Source: Plasmodium brasilianum | Taxonomy: Eukaryota > Apicomplexa > Aconoidasida > Haemosporida > Plasmodiidae | Reading direction: 5' to 3' | Assembly: GCF_023973825.1 (NCBI RefSeq) | Contig: NC_090126.1 | Location: 2,439,001 to 2,503,000 of the forward strand | Length of the DNA stretch: 64,000 nt | Part shown: positions 1-10,512 of the stretch, in pieces | How positions within the stretch are numbered: the stretch's first letter is position 1 | Layout of the letters: the number at the start of each line of letters is the position of its first letter | Translations under genes and position numbers: made by a program | The notes under the pieces: generated by a model | The model's database searches: none | Told to the model about the DNA's origin: nothing | Seen by the model: the letters and a program-made list of their open reading frames with translations, nothing else

Positions 1-3000
1 ATATGTACCTCCGCAGAAGGAAGTGTAGATTTAAGGGAAGAAGGGAAATATAGATTGAGTCAAAAAAATTGGGAAGAGTTAAGCTGCTCCTACATACCGT
101 TGACAATGAAACATGTAGAGCATTTAATGGATGACGAAGATTATAACAAATACGCATGTTTAGGTGTTATTCCTGGAATATATTCTGAATTAATGAATGA
201 AAAAAAAGTAGATGAAGTTAAAGAGGGCATAGATGAAGATCAGAACAACAAACGTGATTGCCCAAAATTCAGTATAGATCATACAGAAAACAATTTGTCT
301 AGGAAAAGTAGGGAAGAAATGCACAAAGGAGAAGAGTTGGTAGAAGCACAAGTTGGAGTAACCATTAAAAAGGAATTACTTGAAGAGTCAAACAGAAAGG
401 AAGATGTAAAGGCATCATTTCATCCATACATGAGCAATTCAGCTAGGGGGGGTAAGAACGAGTCTGACATGGTCAATAATGCTAATAGTTTTGAAGGGAA
501 ATTGGGAGATGAGAAAAAATTGGGAGATGAGAAAAAATTGGGAGATGCGGAAAAATTGGGAGATGCGGAAAAATTGGGAGATGAGGAAAAATTGGGAGAT
601 GCGGAAAAATTGGGAGATGTGGAAAAATTGGGAGATATGGAAAAATTGAGAGATATGGAAAAAATGAGAGATATGGAAAAATTGAGAAATGTGGGAAATA
701 TCGAAAAAGGCAAAATTCTTGAGGATCCCTCAAACGGTCTTAGGGGGAGAAACCTCATTGAAGAAGTAGAGATCGTACATAAGAATGAGAGGAAGGAAAA
801 AGAGTTTTCATCAGAAAAAAATACTCACTACTATATATCAGCGAAGGATCATAGGAATAAAGATGACATCAACAATGGACTTATTATTAGCGAAATTAAT
901 AATGAAAATTATAAGGATATAAATGTGGATGTAAATAATGCCAACAAGGAAGATCAGAATAGTAGGGATAAAACATCTCCCTTTCAAGTGAATGACTCAT
1001 GTAACATCGAGTATATCATTACTAAGGATGTATCTTTTTCAAAAACTAAAATCACACAAAATAAGAACTATATAGCAATAAGGGGAAAAGATGAAAAGGG
1101 AGATAATTTAATTACAAATGAAAAAGATTTATCAACAAATATTACCATGAATTATTCTGATATTAAGAAGAATAATGTTGGTCTTATTGCAAATGCAAAT
1201 AATGAAATACCTTTAAATTTTAAAAGTATTATTTTAAATATAAACGATGAGATAAAAAAGAAAGCACAAGAAATTGAAAAAAAGAATAGTAATTTATCCA
1301 AATCTAAAGTATGTAGCAAGAATACTAATCTGAACAAACATCCATTCCCTCCTTCACTTCGGAAAAGAGTATTATTATTATCTCAAGAAAAAGAGGAGGA
1401 AGAAAAATGTAGTAATAACAACCGAGCTAATTTACATGTACAGATGAATTTAAGTTTAAAGTATATATCACTAGATATCATCGATTTAGATAAGACTATG
1501 AAAGAGGGTATACATAGTTACAAAGAAGTTGAAGAAAGCTATATTGAGTGTGAGCAGCAGATTAAAGACATAAATGTGTATAATGATATACTGGAGAGAG
1601 AGAGAAACACACTTTCCTTCCACCAAAAATATAAGAAGGATGGGGATCCTACATCAACTAGCAGCAGTAGTAGCAGCAGAAATAACATCAGTAGTTGCGG
1701 AAAAAACGAATTAATCCTCTTTAAATCGTCTCAAGAAATAAAAAAAGAAATAACAAACTTCATCGGAATATCTATATTTCATTGCATAAAGGAATCGTTT
1801 GTACCTACTAGCTCATTAATGAATGACCAAAAATTGGAGCTGTGGTTTACCAAAAAGAGCTGCAGAAAAAATGGCATTAAGGATTATAACAACACTAATT
1901 TGGATGGGAAATGTAGAGCTATCTGTAGCGGAAATTGTAGTAATAATTGTAGCTGTAATAGGAATAGTGTGATGAGATCTACTCACTCTTGTAGCTTTCT
2001 GTTTAAAAAAAATAAAAGAAGGTTAAGCTGCATGGGGTACTTTAGTCAACCGGTTGCTATTATGCTTTGCTCCTTAAAAAGACAAAGCGAATATAAGAAT
2101 TTAAAAAAAATTATTACCTCAATAATGTTTTGTACATGTGATTCTGTTACTTTAGAAAAAATACTGCACACTATTCCTGAGGAAAACAGTAAGAACTACC
2201 CCTTATGGAAAGATGCAATACAAAAATTGAATGTATATCTAGGGGAGAAGAAGAAAAAGGAGATAATTCGAAATTTACTTCGAGTAAAAAAAGAGAGAGA
2301 GAAGAAAGACAAAGAGGATGGATTTGATTCAGATGAAAATAATGAAAACAGTAGTTACGAGTTGAATGATAAAAATAAATATGAAAAATTTAATTTAAAA
2401 ACATATGATTTTATGAGAGGAATGAATGGTTATGGTAACTGCCTAAATGCTTCTTTTTCCTCCGCGGGAACGGAGGGAATAGGGACTACGCATAGTACTA
2501 CCGCTGATATTACTACTACTGATGTTACTAGTGATGTTACTACTGCTTCTACTACTGCTCCTACTACTTATGGAGGTGTTTGTGAAATGTCAAAAGAAAA
2601 AGAGGATACAAAAGACAGTAAATTGTATGAAGATGAAGAATTTTGCTTATTTATGTGTACCATAAATAATGTACACAAACGATTTAGATATTTGTTATTG
2701 ATAGAAAATTTTGGTTTTATATATGATGACCTAGGAAAACATATAAAGAATAAGTTAAATAGTATTGAGTTAATCATAAGTAAACATATTTTATTAAAAC
2801 AACTTTTTTGCAATATTCTGTTTTTGTGTAATTGGTTAAACGAACCAAAAATATATCAATGGTTTCAATGGGATATGGTAGTGAAAAGATTAGAAAAATT
2901 GCATGGATATTTAGAAAATGGGAAAATCTCAAGAGATAGATGCATAATGGTTCTATTAGCTGAACATACAGGTGAAATATTTAGTGATAAGGAATTAAAT

Positions 3001-3972
3001 GAATTGAAAAAAGTGAGCAAATTTCATATTAAAGACCTTTATGATAAATCTATTGATTTTATTAATTGTTATTTAGAATTAAAAAATCAAATGAGTACAG
3101 AAGAATTTAAAAAAAGTTGTCTCATATGCATAGAGCAAGAAGGAGATGAGGGAGAAGGAGAAGATACACCTACACAAGATAAATTTTTAGAAAAAATACA
3201 ATTCTTTGTAGACAAAAATTATAAAAAAATGCTTTTTATAATTTGGAATTTGGTTCTTTTAATAAAGCAATATTTAATACTTGTTATATGGTTAGGAGAT
3301 ATTAAACCCTTTTACCCTCTTTTTAGTTATATAGATGAAGCTCGAAATGTCAAATATTCTAACGACCTGTTTGTCAATTTTGTTTCCTTTTTTGAGTCTT
3401 ACAACAGATATATTAATATCATTAATAAAAAAACTGAATCAAATGAAAATAGTCAAAAGAAACTTGAATTACTAAACAATACCAATAACTATTTTTTATC
3501 ATCGGACACTTATTCTACTAATGCTGAAGGGAGATCTTTAAAAATATACAACAACTTAGGGGATGTTAACTACTGTGGCTTTACCGATAGTTCTGCAGTT
3601 AACGCAAATGTCGGTGAGAAGAAATATAACTACGGCAGGGGCGTGAGCCGTAATATCACCACTGCTACGGCTACTACTGCAGCTAGTACTACAGCTATTA
3701 CTAATAGTAGAAATAATAATAATAATAATAATAGGAGTAATAATAATAATAATGATTGGAACAATAGTAGTAATAATAACATTAATGATGACTATAATAA
3801 TAATACGTCAAAAGAGCTAAACACGGAAATGAAAAAAAGGAAATCGCTTACCAATACAGTAGATTATGCATGCGAAATAAAAAGAAAAAGCATAGAAAAG
3901 GAACGAAGGAAGTATAAAATAAGAACGAGTTTTGAGAATATTTGTGATGCCGAATTTGAGACCTCCGACTAG
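1..3972 (+). CDS. Conserved Plasmodium-type protein of unknown function, 5'-truncated by the window edge
   Basis: The frame is open from base 1 with no stop and no ATG near the edge, so the gene (or this exon) begins upstream. At least 1,323 codons are present, ending in TAG at 3970. I do not recognise the family. An early stretch of 18-bp repeats (about 495-690) encodes K-L-G-D-x-E units with conservative drift to L-R-D and M-R-D. A Cys-rich segment lies near 1850-2000, and a more globular, hydrophobic-patterned part covers about 2630-3420. The C-terminal part is Asn/Thr-rich and ends in a basic tail. No signal peptide or TM segment is visible in the part present. Base composition matches the neighbours. 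The frame is surely coding; the function is open. Confidence 0.85.
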   Translation: MCTSAEGSVDLREEGKYRLSQKNWEELSCSYIPLTMKHVEHLMDDEDYNKYACLGVIPGIYSELMNEKKVDEVKEGIDEDQNNKRDCPKFSIDHTENNLSRKSREEMHKGEELVEAQVGVTIKKELLEESNRKEDVKASFHPYMSNSARGGKNESDMVNNANSFEGKLGDEKKLGDEKKLGDAEKLGDAEKLGDEEKLGDAEKLGDVEKLGDMEKLRDMEKMRDMEKLRNVGNIEKGKILEDPSNGLRGRNLIEEVEIVHKNERKEKEFSSEKNTHYYISAKDHRNKDDINNGLIISEINNENYKDINVDVNNANKEDQNSRDKTSPFQVNDSCNIEYIITKDVSFSKTKITQNKNYIAIRGKDEKGDNLITNEKDLSTNITMNYSDIKKNNVGLIANANNEIPLNFKSIILNINDEIKKKAQEIEKKNSNLSKSKVCSKNTNLNKHPFPPSLRKRVLLLSQEKEEEEKCSNNNRANLHVQMNLSLKYISLDIIDLDKTMKEGIHSYKEVEESYIECEQQIKDINVYNDILERERNTLSFHQKYKKDGDPTSTSSSSSSRNNISSCGKNELILFKSSQEIKKEITNFIGISIFHCIKESFVPTSSLMNDQKLELWFTKKSCRKNGIKDYNNTNLDGKCRAICSGNCSNNCSCNRNSVMRSTHSCSFLFKKNKRRLSCMGYFSQPVAIMLCSLKRQSEYKNLKKIITSIMFCTCDSVTLEKILHTIPEENSKNYPLWKDAIQKLNVYLGEKKKKEIIRNLLRVKKEREKKDKEDGFDSDENNENSSYELNDKNKYEKFNLKTYDFMRGMNGYGNCLNASFSSAGTEGIGTTHSTTADITTTDVTSDVTTASTTAPTTYGGVCEMSKEKEDTKDSKLYEDEEFCLFMCTINNVHKRFRYLLLIENFGFIYDDLGKHIKNKLNSIELIISKHILLKQLFCNILFLCNWLNEPKIYQWFQWDMVVKRLEKLHGYLENGKISRDRCIMVLLAEHTGEIFSDKELNELKKVSKFHIKDLYDKSIDFINCYLELKNQMSTEEFKKSCLICIEQEGDEGEGEDTPTQDKFLEKIQFFVDKNYKKMLFIIWNLVLLIKQYLILVIWLGDIKPFYPLFSYIDEARNVKYSNDLFVNFVSFFESYNRYINIINKKTESNENSQKKLELLNNTNNYFLSSDTYSTNAEGRSLKIYNNLGDVNYCGFTDSSAVNANVGEKKYNYGRGVSRNITTATATTAASTTAITNSRNNNNNNNRSNNNNNDWNNSSNNNINDDYNNNTSKELNTEMKKRKSLTNTVDYACEIKRKSIEKERRKYKIRTSFENICDAEFETSD
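495..690 (+). repeat. Coding 18-bp tandem repeat (KLGDxE units)
   Basis: About eleven imperfect 18-bp copies encode a charged hexapeptide repeat (K-L-G-D-E/A/V/M-E/K). The 3' copies have drifted to K-L-R-D-M-E. The frame is kept throughout, as expected for expanding low-complexity repeats in Plasmodium proteins. The antisense frames across it are repeat shadows. Confidence 0.9.
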
Positions 3973-5600
3973 TAAACTTTTGTGCTAATCATAATTTCGA
4001 TTTTAGTATGATATTTTACTTGGTTTTAATATTTGTTTCAGTAATGTTTTAATGCGTTTTCCTACTCGTAAATCCGATACTATTGTTGTTATTGTTACTG
4101 TCATTTTTTTTTTTTTTTTTTTTTTTTTTGTGTTACGTTAAAATACACTTATTAATTAATTTTTTTTTTTCTTTATCCATTATATCCACCTCTCATATGC
4201 AGAAAGTGTTTTTTAAACAATATTACAATAATATATTTGAAAATGATTTATGTATTATTTTAAAACGTTTATTTCATTATGTACAATCGAGCACATGAAA
4301 TAAATAATTGTTTAGATATGTATATTTTAGTATTTTTTAATTATTTTATGAACACCCTATAAAACAGTACCTACTTTTAACTCCCCCCTTTTTCAAATAC
4401 CTCTCTGGACGTACGCTAGTATTTATTACCATTTTGTTTACACACAAACGGATGCTTCAAATTTTTGTATTCGCAAATGTGAAGATTAAAATTTTTAGGA
4501 TTTCTAAATGCGCAATTGTTCATATATATCCTCCATATGTATTCACCTCTCTATATATCTCTATGCATATATAGGTATGTACGTATGTTCCCCCACATGC
4601 ATACATATATAAATACATACATACATATAATTAAAATACAAGGAAATAATTTTTTAACCTGTAAAATAAAAAGTACGCTAAACTACATATTTTTTAAAAC
4701 TAATGCCACGAGTTTTTATAAAATCACGAGATTTCTTACACAAAATGAAGAAATATAAAAACAGTAAAAAAAGCATTTTTAAAAATAAAAAAGATATTTG
4801 AGGAATCTATCTTTAGATTTAAAGAGTTTTTAAATTGTTTCATGCGCGTATAAAAATATCTCCATAAATATACATATATATATATTTGTTCGCCTGTGGT
4901 ATCATGAACGTATAGTCATATATGTTGACACCTTCATTCTATTAGAGCTATTTCTATATTAATGTAACATCGAGTAAAGAACTAAAACAACAAATATTTT
5001 AGCAAAATCATTTTGTACGTATTTTCAATTTTTGTCCAAGTCTTACATTGTACAAATTAATAATAGTGTGACATTGTCCCTAAATACTGTAGTTACTTTT
5101 TTTTTTTTTTTTTTAATATTTTATTTTAATCATTTCATTTCCATCTTTTAAATTTACTTATTTTTAATTTAGGAAATGCTTAATTATCAATTTTAATATA
5201 GTATTTATTTTCATTTTCTTTGTTCTTTTGTAATATTTGCTTAACTTTTCTTTAATTCTTTTGTCAAATAAATTTTTTTTTTTTTTTTTTTTTTTTTTAT
5301 TTTCCTTCCTTTTCCTTTTCACTTATTTATTATTATTATTATTTTTTTTTTTCATCATATGTATTTTGATTAATTTTGGTGTGCAGTTTGTCCATTAATT
5401 CGGTACTGTATTCTGTATATTTCAAAAAAAAAAAAAAATTAAGATATTTTGTATTATTTTGAATTAAGAATGTATTTTTTTTTAAAAGGAAAAAAAAAAA
5501 ATAAAATAATGGAATATATAAAAAATACGAATAATCAAAGTACTATTTTTATTTCTTATGTATAAATTAATTTTAAAATAAAAAATGTAACATGTACATT
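3973..5600. other. Intergenic region, no gene seen
   Basis: Very AT-rich sequence with poly(T) runs at about 4105-4129, 5098-5114 and 5275-5299, and short TA-rich stretches near 4550-4640. Short frames here have no family resemblance and consist of homopolymer translations. It probably holds the 3'UTR of the upstream gene and part of the region upstream of the ceramide synthase gene. Confidence 0.6.
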
Positions 5601-5616
5601 TTTTATATTTTACCAC

Positions 5617-5732
5617 ACATTTATAATTATACATTTATAATTATACATTTATAATTATACATTTATAATAATACATTTATAATTATACATTTATAATAAT
5701 ACATTTATAATAATACATTTATAATAATACCT
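5617..5732. repeat. 14-bp minisatellite
   Basis: About eight tandem copies of a 14-bp unit (ACATTTATAATTAT, with a T/A variant in the third-last base). It lies in the intergenic region upstream of the ceramide synthase gene. Confidence 0.85.
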
Positions 5733-6055
5733 TTTTTGTAATTTTCCCCCTCCCCACCATCTTTTAGCAGATACTTGTAAGTACAAAGATATCTCATTTT
5801 TATTTTGTTTTGTACTACCTTACTTTTAAGGTTGTACAATTGCTGAAATTTTTTTTTATATAGAACAATGCTTAAACTGCATGGTCAAAACAACTGATTA
5901 ATAGCATTATATTTAAGCATACATATTTTGTCATTATTCGTTATTTTTTACTTTTTTACTGTATCATTTTTTGTTTTTTATATATATAATTTATGTAGCT
6001 TTATTTTTTTAACATATTTTTATCATTTTATTTTGTTACTCCACATACTGTTTTT

Positions 6056-6352
6056 TCCTTTTTTGTTTCTTCCTATTTTGTTTCTTCCTACTTTGTTTCT
6101 TCCTACTTTGTTTCTTCCTACTTTGTTTCTTCCTACTTTGTTTCTTCCTACTTTGTTTCTTCCTACTTTGTTTCTTCCTACTTTGTTTCTTCCTACTTTG
6201 TTTCTTCCTACTTTGTTTCTTCCTACTTTGTTTCTTCCTACTTTGTTTCTTCCTACTTTGTTTCTTCCTACTTTGTTTCTTCCTACTTTGTTTCTTCCTA
6301 CTTTGTTTCTTCCTATTTTGTTTCCTCCTATTTTGTTTTCTCCTATTTTGTT
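6056..6352. repeat. 15-bp minisatellite (TTTGTTTCTTCCTAC)
   Basis: About nineteen tandem copies of a pyrimidine-only 15-bp unit apart from one G and one A. The central copies are nearly identical; the copies at both edges carry T-for-C changes. Because 15 is a multiple of three, all frames stay open and give false proteins of FLPTL or KKQSR repeats. It ends about 400 bp before the ceramide synthase ATG. Confidence 0.92.
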
Positions 6353-6374
6353 TCTTTATATTGTGCTTCACTTC

Positions 6375-6545
6375 GTTTTACATTATTTTATATTGCTTTG
6401 TTTTACCGTATATTGCTTTATTTTATATTCATTTATTTTATTTTATATTGCTTTATTTATTTTATATTGCTTTATTTTATTTTATATTGCTTTATTTTAT
6501 TTTATATTGCTTTATTTTATTTTATATTGCTTTATTTCATTTGGA
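6375..6545. repeat. 20-21-bp degenerate minisatellite (TTTTATATTGCTTTATTTTA)
   Basis: Roughly eight degenerate copies directly follow the 15-bp array. The core TTTTATATTG also appears in the array at 33378-33480, downstream of the condensin gene. Confidence 0.75.
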
Positions 6546-6749
6546 TTGTTTTTATTTACCTCTATTTTGCTTCTCTCAATTTTTTTCACATTATTTTGCT
6601 TTAATTTATTTAGCTTATTTTTATTTCACTTTATTTTGCTTCAAGTTATAGTATTTAGAATATATTTATTTTAGCAGATTTTATTTTGTGCTTTCCTTCC
6701 ATCTATTTTGCTTATCCCCTTCGAACTCATACTCTTTTCAATTTTACCA

Positions 6750-8335
6750 ATGGGTATGCATTATTTGCATACATTAGATGAATACTTCGCAAATAGTAAA
6801 AATAGAGGTTTCATCGAATCGCATATAATTAACCCTAAAATATCAAGATGGGATATTCTTTTTTTTATGTTATTTTTTCTTTTCATGACCGTATTAAGAT
6901 TTTTGGTTGCAGGGGTGCAAAGTGATATAATAAATAAAGAGAGTATTTTGTATAATATATGTAGTAATACATTATTAGATAAATTAAATAAAAAATGGGA
7001 GATATCAAAGGATGGACTTATATATAAATGGAAAGAGAATTTTTGGTTTGCATTATGGCATGGGTTTTCTTTTGTATATAATTTTATATTATTATTATCT
7101 ATGTCTGGCTATTTGAATAATACGAATGGGTGGATTAAGATGTGTTTTAAAGAAACAACAGGAAAATGGTTTTTCTTAGTTACAGAAGAAGAATTTATGG
7201 AAAATAAAAGAGGATGGCCATACATGTACATAAATAATTATGTATATTATTTTTATTTAATACAAATGTCTTTTTGGACCTCATGTCTTTTTTATTTAAA
7301 ATACGAAAAAAAAAGAAAAGATTTTTATGTTTTTGTATTACATCATTTATCCACAATTTTGTTGTTACTTTATTCGCATATTATGAATTTTTGGAGAATC
7401 GGGCTGTTAATTCTTTTTGTTCATGATATTGTTGATGTAGCACTTTATATTTCGAAAACTCTGAATTATTCGAATCCGAAATATCAAAAATATCTAACAA
7501 CATTTTACATTTTATTTGTTTTTTCTTATTTTTTTTTTCGTATCATTTTGTATCTTTTTTATATTGTTATTCCTTTGAGTAATATGAACGTTATTAAGAC
7601 GTATACTGACGGATATGTAACATCATATAGTGATATTCCAGGTGGAGTATTTCCAGTTTTCTTCTTGTGGCTGTTGATGGTACTGTTTACATAAGCATTC
7701 AAAAGTTTTTCCTTCTTATTTTGAAGGCTTTTAGTATGATTGATTTCTGTGCTAGCCAACAAAAAACACATTAATATTATACATAAGATATAATGGCACG
7801 AAATAGAATACATGCATATGCATATATATATATATATATATAATACACGATTGTGTACAAGCTTTCATATTTCCTATACCAGCTTTTGTTACAGTGCTGT
7901 GTTGTTTCTCTCACACCGCAGCGCCTTTTATTTCTCTTCCTTACATCACAGTGCTTTCATATTTCTTTTTTTTTTTTTGTTTGTTTTCTCTAATTCCTTT
8001 TTAGGTTATGCATCTTTATTGGTTTTTCCTAATTCTGAAGATGACTCGAGTATTTATCATAAATTCGTGTAATACAGAAAAATGAAAAGGAAAAATAACA
8101 TTAGTGCATCCATGCATGCTTATATACATACATTCATATGTGTGTAATATGCATATACATTTATCCTCGTAAATCAATAAATGTACGTATAATTATGTGC
8201 ATATATATATCTACATAAAACTACGTAGCTGTTTTCTCTTTTATTGCAGCGAAAAATGAACAAATTCAAGATGTACGGAGTGATGATGAAAGTGACACCA
8301 AAATCATTAAAAAGGCCCCAAGAAAGGGAAAATAA
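6750..8335 (+). CDS. LAG1: Ceramide synthase (sphingosine N-acyltransferase), LAG1/TLC family
   Basis: The enzyme joins an acyl-CoA to a sphingoid base to make (dihydro)ceramide in the ER membrane. Three exons: 6750-7679, 8005-8068 and 8250-8335, 359 residues, all joins GT...AG and in phase. The Lag motif is visible: the paired His of VLHHLST (residues about 198-199), then HDIVD (about 225-229) in the next membrane segment. About six membrane segments are present. Exon 2 carries the usual end of the domain (VMHLYWFFLIL, TRVF). Exon 3 gives an acidic Ser-containing tail (RSDDESD) and a Lys/Arg-rich end, as in many family members. The first ATG after the upstream repeats was chosen; a second lies two codons on. 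Length is typical of the family. The long exon alone would end at a stop inside intron 1 and lose the tail. Confidence 0.88.
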
Positions 8336-8912
8336 TTTTTTATTACTATTCAGTCAAATGAAAATATTCTTATATTTTAATATCCGAACTTGGTTCCTTT
8401 AGTATATTTTTTTTTTCCCACTATTATTTCATGTAATTGATTAATTGTGATATTCTTTTCTTAAATTAACTCTTGTACTTGTCGTTGCTATTTTTTTTTT
8501 TCATTCCATTTATTTTTACGTAATCAAGTAACATAAACATATTAAATGTTACATACGTAATATGTATGCCGTGCATATATGTACATATATAAATATATAT
8601 ATATGTGTCCATCATATATATGAAAATGGTTAGTTGGCTCTTAATGCTGAAGATTATATATATTTATAATTTAACATGACTAATTTTATTATTTAACTTT
8701 TTCAATTTTATTTTAATTAAATGTGTGCATGAAAAGGAGAAACTACTTTATTGTATATGAAAAAAAAGAAAAGAAAAATGTTTTAACTTAAAAAAGAAAT
8801 TATATTTCACCAAAAAATATAAATTAATACGTTTTTTTTTTTTTTTTTTTTTTCTCTTTATCTAATGTTAAAACTTGTAACTTATAAAGGATAAATAAAT
8901 ACATCATCATTT
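8336..8912. other. Intergenic region between convergent 3' ends
   Basis: Lies between the stop of the ceramide synthase gene and the SECIS element of the opposing selenoprotein gene. It holds TA-rich stretches (8560-8600) and a poly(T) run near 8832-8853. No coding exon recognised. Confidence 0.6.
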
Positions 8913-8913
8913 T

Positions 8914-8967
8914 TCATTGCTAATTTATACATTATATATTGTATGTATTTTCAAATTAGCAAATCAT
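8914..8967 (-). promoter_or_regulatory. SECIS element (selenocysteine insertion hairpin) in the 3'UTR
   Basis: Read on the minus strand, ATGA (8967-8964) opens the non-Watson-Crick quartet. A 10-bp perfectly paired helix follows (TTGCTAATTT with AAATTAGCAA, 8962-8953 and 8926-8917). An unpaired G-AAAA run comes at the base of the apical region, then a small apical stem (TACAT with ATGTA), and the 3' side closes with TGA (8916-8914). This order and spacing are those of a eukaryotic SECIS. It begins about 60 nt downstream of the in-frame TGA of the SelK-like gene. In Plasmodium such hairpins recruit SBP2 and EFSec so that UGA is read as Sec. Seen directly; a folding and SECIS-search run would test it. 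Confidence 0.85.
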
Positions 8968-9019
8968 TTATGAGGGTATTCATTTAAAAGTACATTTCTC
9001 AAAAAAAAAAAAGAAAAAG

Positions 9020-9219
9020 TTATCCTCATGTGCTTCCTAAACAGGTACCTAAATTTTTTAATTCCATAATTCTACTTTTTCCTAAATTACCCATCTTTTT
9101 CTTTTTATCAAAACTGTCATCGCTACCGTTGTTCTTGCCGTTAAATACCTGTAAAAGGGTTAAAGGGGGGAGGGGGAAACGCAAAATTACGCATATATAA
9201 TTATACACACGTATATATG

Positions 9220-9261
<42 letters not shown>

Positions 9262-9774
9262 ATATAAGTATACATGTGTAGTAGTTTTACAGATATATAT
9301 TTGTTGTTATAAAAAAGGGGTGTTTTGAAAAATTACATTTGAGTCATTGGACAAGCCAAATAAAGTCTTAAAGAATATGGCTAGCTAAAAAAAAAAAAAA
9401 AAATTATTAACATATCTTAAATTAGGAGAAAAATATATTTACTTTCTGCAAAAAAAATGAGTAAATTGAAATATGTACTTGAAGAATCATATATACATAA
9501 TATTTTTTTAAGTTTATATGTTGTATACATTCATGTTCTATAAATATTTATATTATATGTGTGCGTTATTTTATGTAATAATGGCATATTTTGGTGTTAC
9601 GATATTAATAATGGTTTTCAGAAAATTTGTAATATAATTTATCAGGTTAATTATTGGCAAGGTGAACCTGTTATGGAAAACATTCTTTTTTCGTATCTTC
9701 TCATATTTCAACTTCCTATCTTTTAAAATATTTTCATACTCTTCATCATTTTGGTTTTTTCCTTTATTATTCAT
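9020..9774 (-). CDS. SELK: Selenoprotein K homologue with UGA-encoded selenocysteine at the penultimate position
   Basis: Three exons on the minus strand: 9601-9774, 9337-9384 and 9020-9148, joined in phase 0 at GT...AG sites. The product has 116 residues if the TGA at 9026-9028 is read as Sec. The order of parts is that of selenoprotein K: a short N-terminal segment, one membrane helix (about residues 42-68) containing the family-like FFKTL, a polar Gly/Ser/Asp/Lys stretch, MGN (like MGR in animals), and a C-terminal end with Sec followed by Gly and TAA (animals: Sec-Gly-Arg). An in-frame stop sits two codons before the chosen ATG. A SECIS hairpin lies in the 3'UTR. SelK is an ER membrane protein tied to protein quality control and to a palmitoylation complex in animals; the role in Plasmodium is unknown. 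Normal gene calling would stop at the TGA or miss the gene. Confidence 0.85.
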
Positions 9775-10512
9775 TTTTCATTACGCTTAATTTTAATGGT
9801 AAAGGGAAAAAGAAAAGATACTGGACATAATAAGGTAGTATATATATTATGCTTGTTTATATGGTTGTATTTATCACAGAACTTGCAGAAGTGTAAGCAA
9901 TAGTATGTGGTAATTCTTAGTACAATTCTTAATAAAAGAAAAATATATATGCACATACATTTGCATATATTTTGATTTTCAAAAATACTACTAAAGTCTA
10001 GATGAAAAATAAACAAAAAAAAAAAAAAATATATAAAATAAACTACAAACAAGAAGAAATTTACAATAATATGCGAGATAAATAAACAAAATAGAAAAAA
10101 AGAAAAAAAAGAAAAAAAAGAAAAAAAAGAAAAAAAAGTGCAGTGTGTGCTATGTGATATTTTTATTATAAAATTTTGTCGATAAAATGAAACTAGAAAA
10201 TGAAAATTTTTTTATGTGCAGTTCATTAAAGGAAATTGAAAAAAATAAATTTCAATTTCTTTATTTTTTTATTTAATAATAAAAGAATTTAAAAATATTT
10301 TTTTTATTTATTCATTTAATTAAAAAAAAATTTTATTTAGGAAACGTACAGTAATCTTTTCTTTTCGTTTCACATTTTATATTTATTTACGTTAAAAGAT
10401 GGAAAAAAATCACAACATTGTAAAAAAAAAAAAAAGAAAAAGAAAGAAAATGGAGAATAAATAAATAATATAGTGTAAAGCGTCATACGTCGATCATAGC
10501 TATTACATCCAT
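9775..10512. promoter_or_regulatory. Shared upstream region of SelK (-) and p28 (+)
   Basis: A 738-bp gap between two divergent start codons. It contains G-rich-on-A tracts (GAAAAAAAA repeats at 10090-10136) and poly(A)/poly(T) runs, which are usual in Plasmodium promoters. No specific factor site can be claimed. Confidence 0.45.

Noticed and set aside
5928..6674. Open frame of 248 codons rich in FLPTL repeats, and the antisense KKQSR frame
   Set aside because: It is the translation of the 15-bp and 20-bp minisatellites. Both strands are open only because 15 is a multiple of three.
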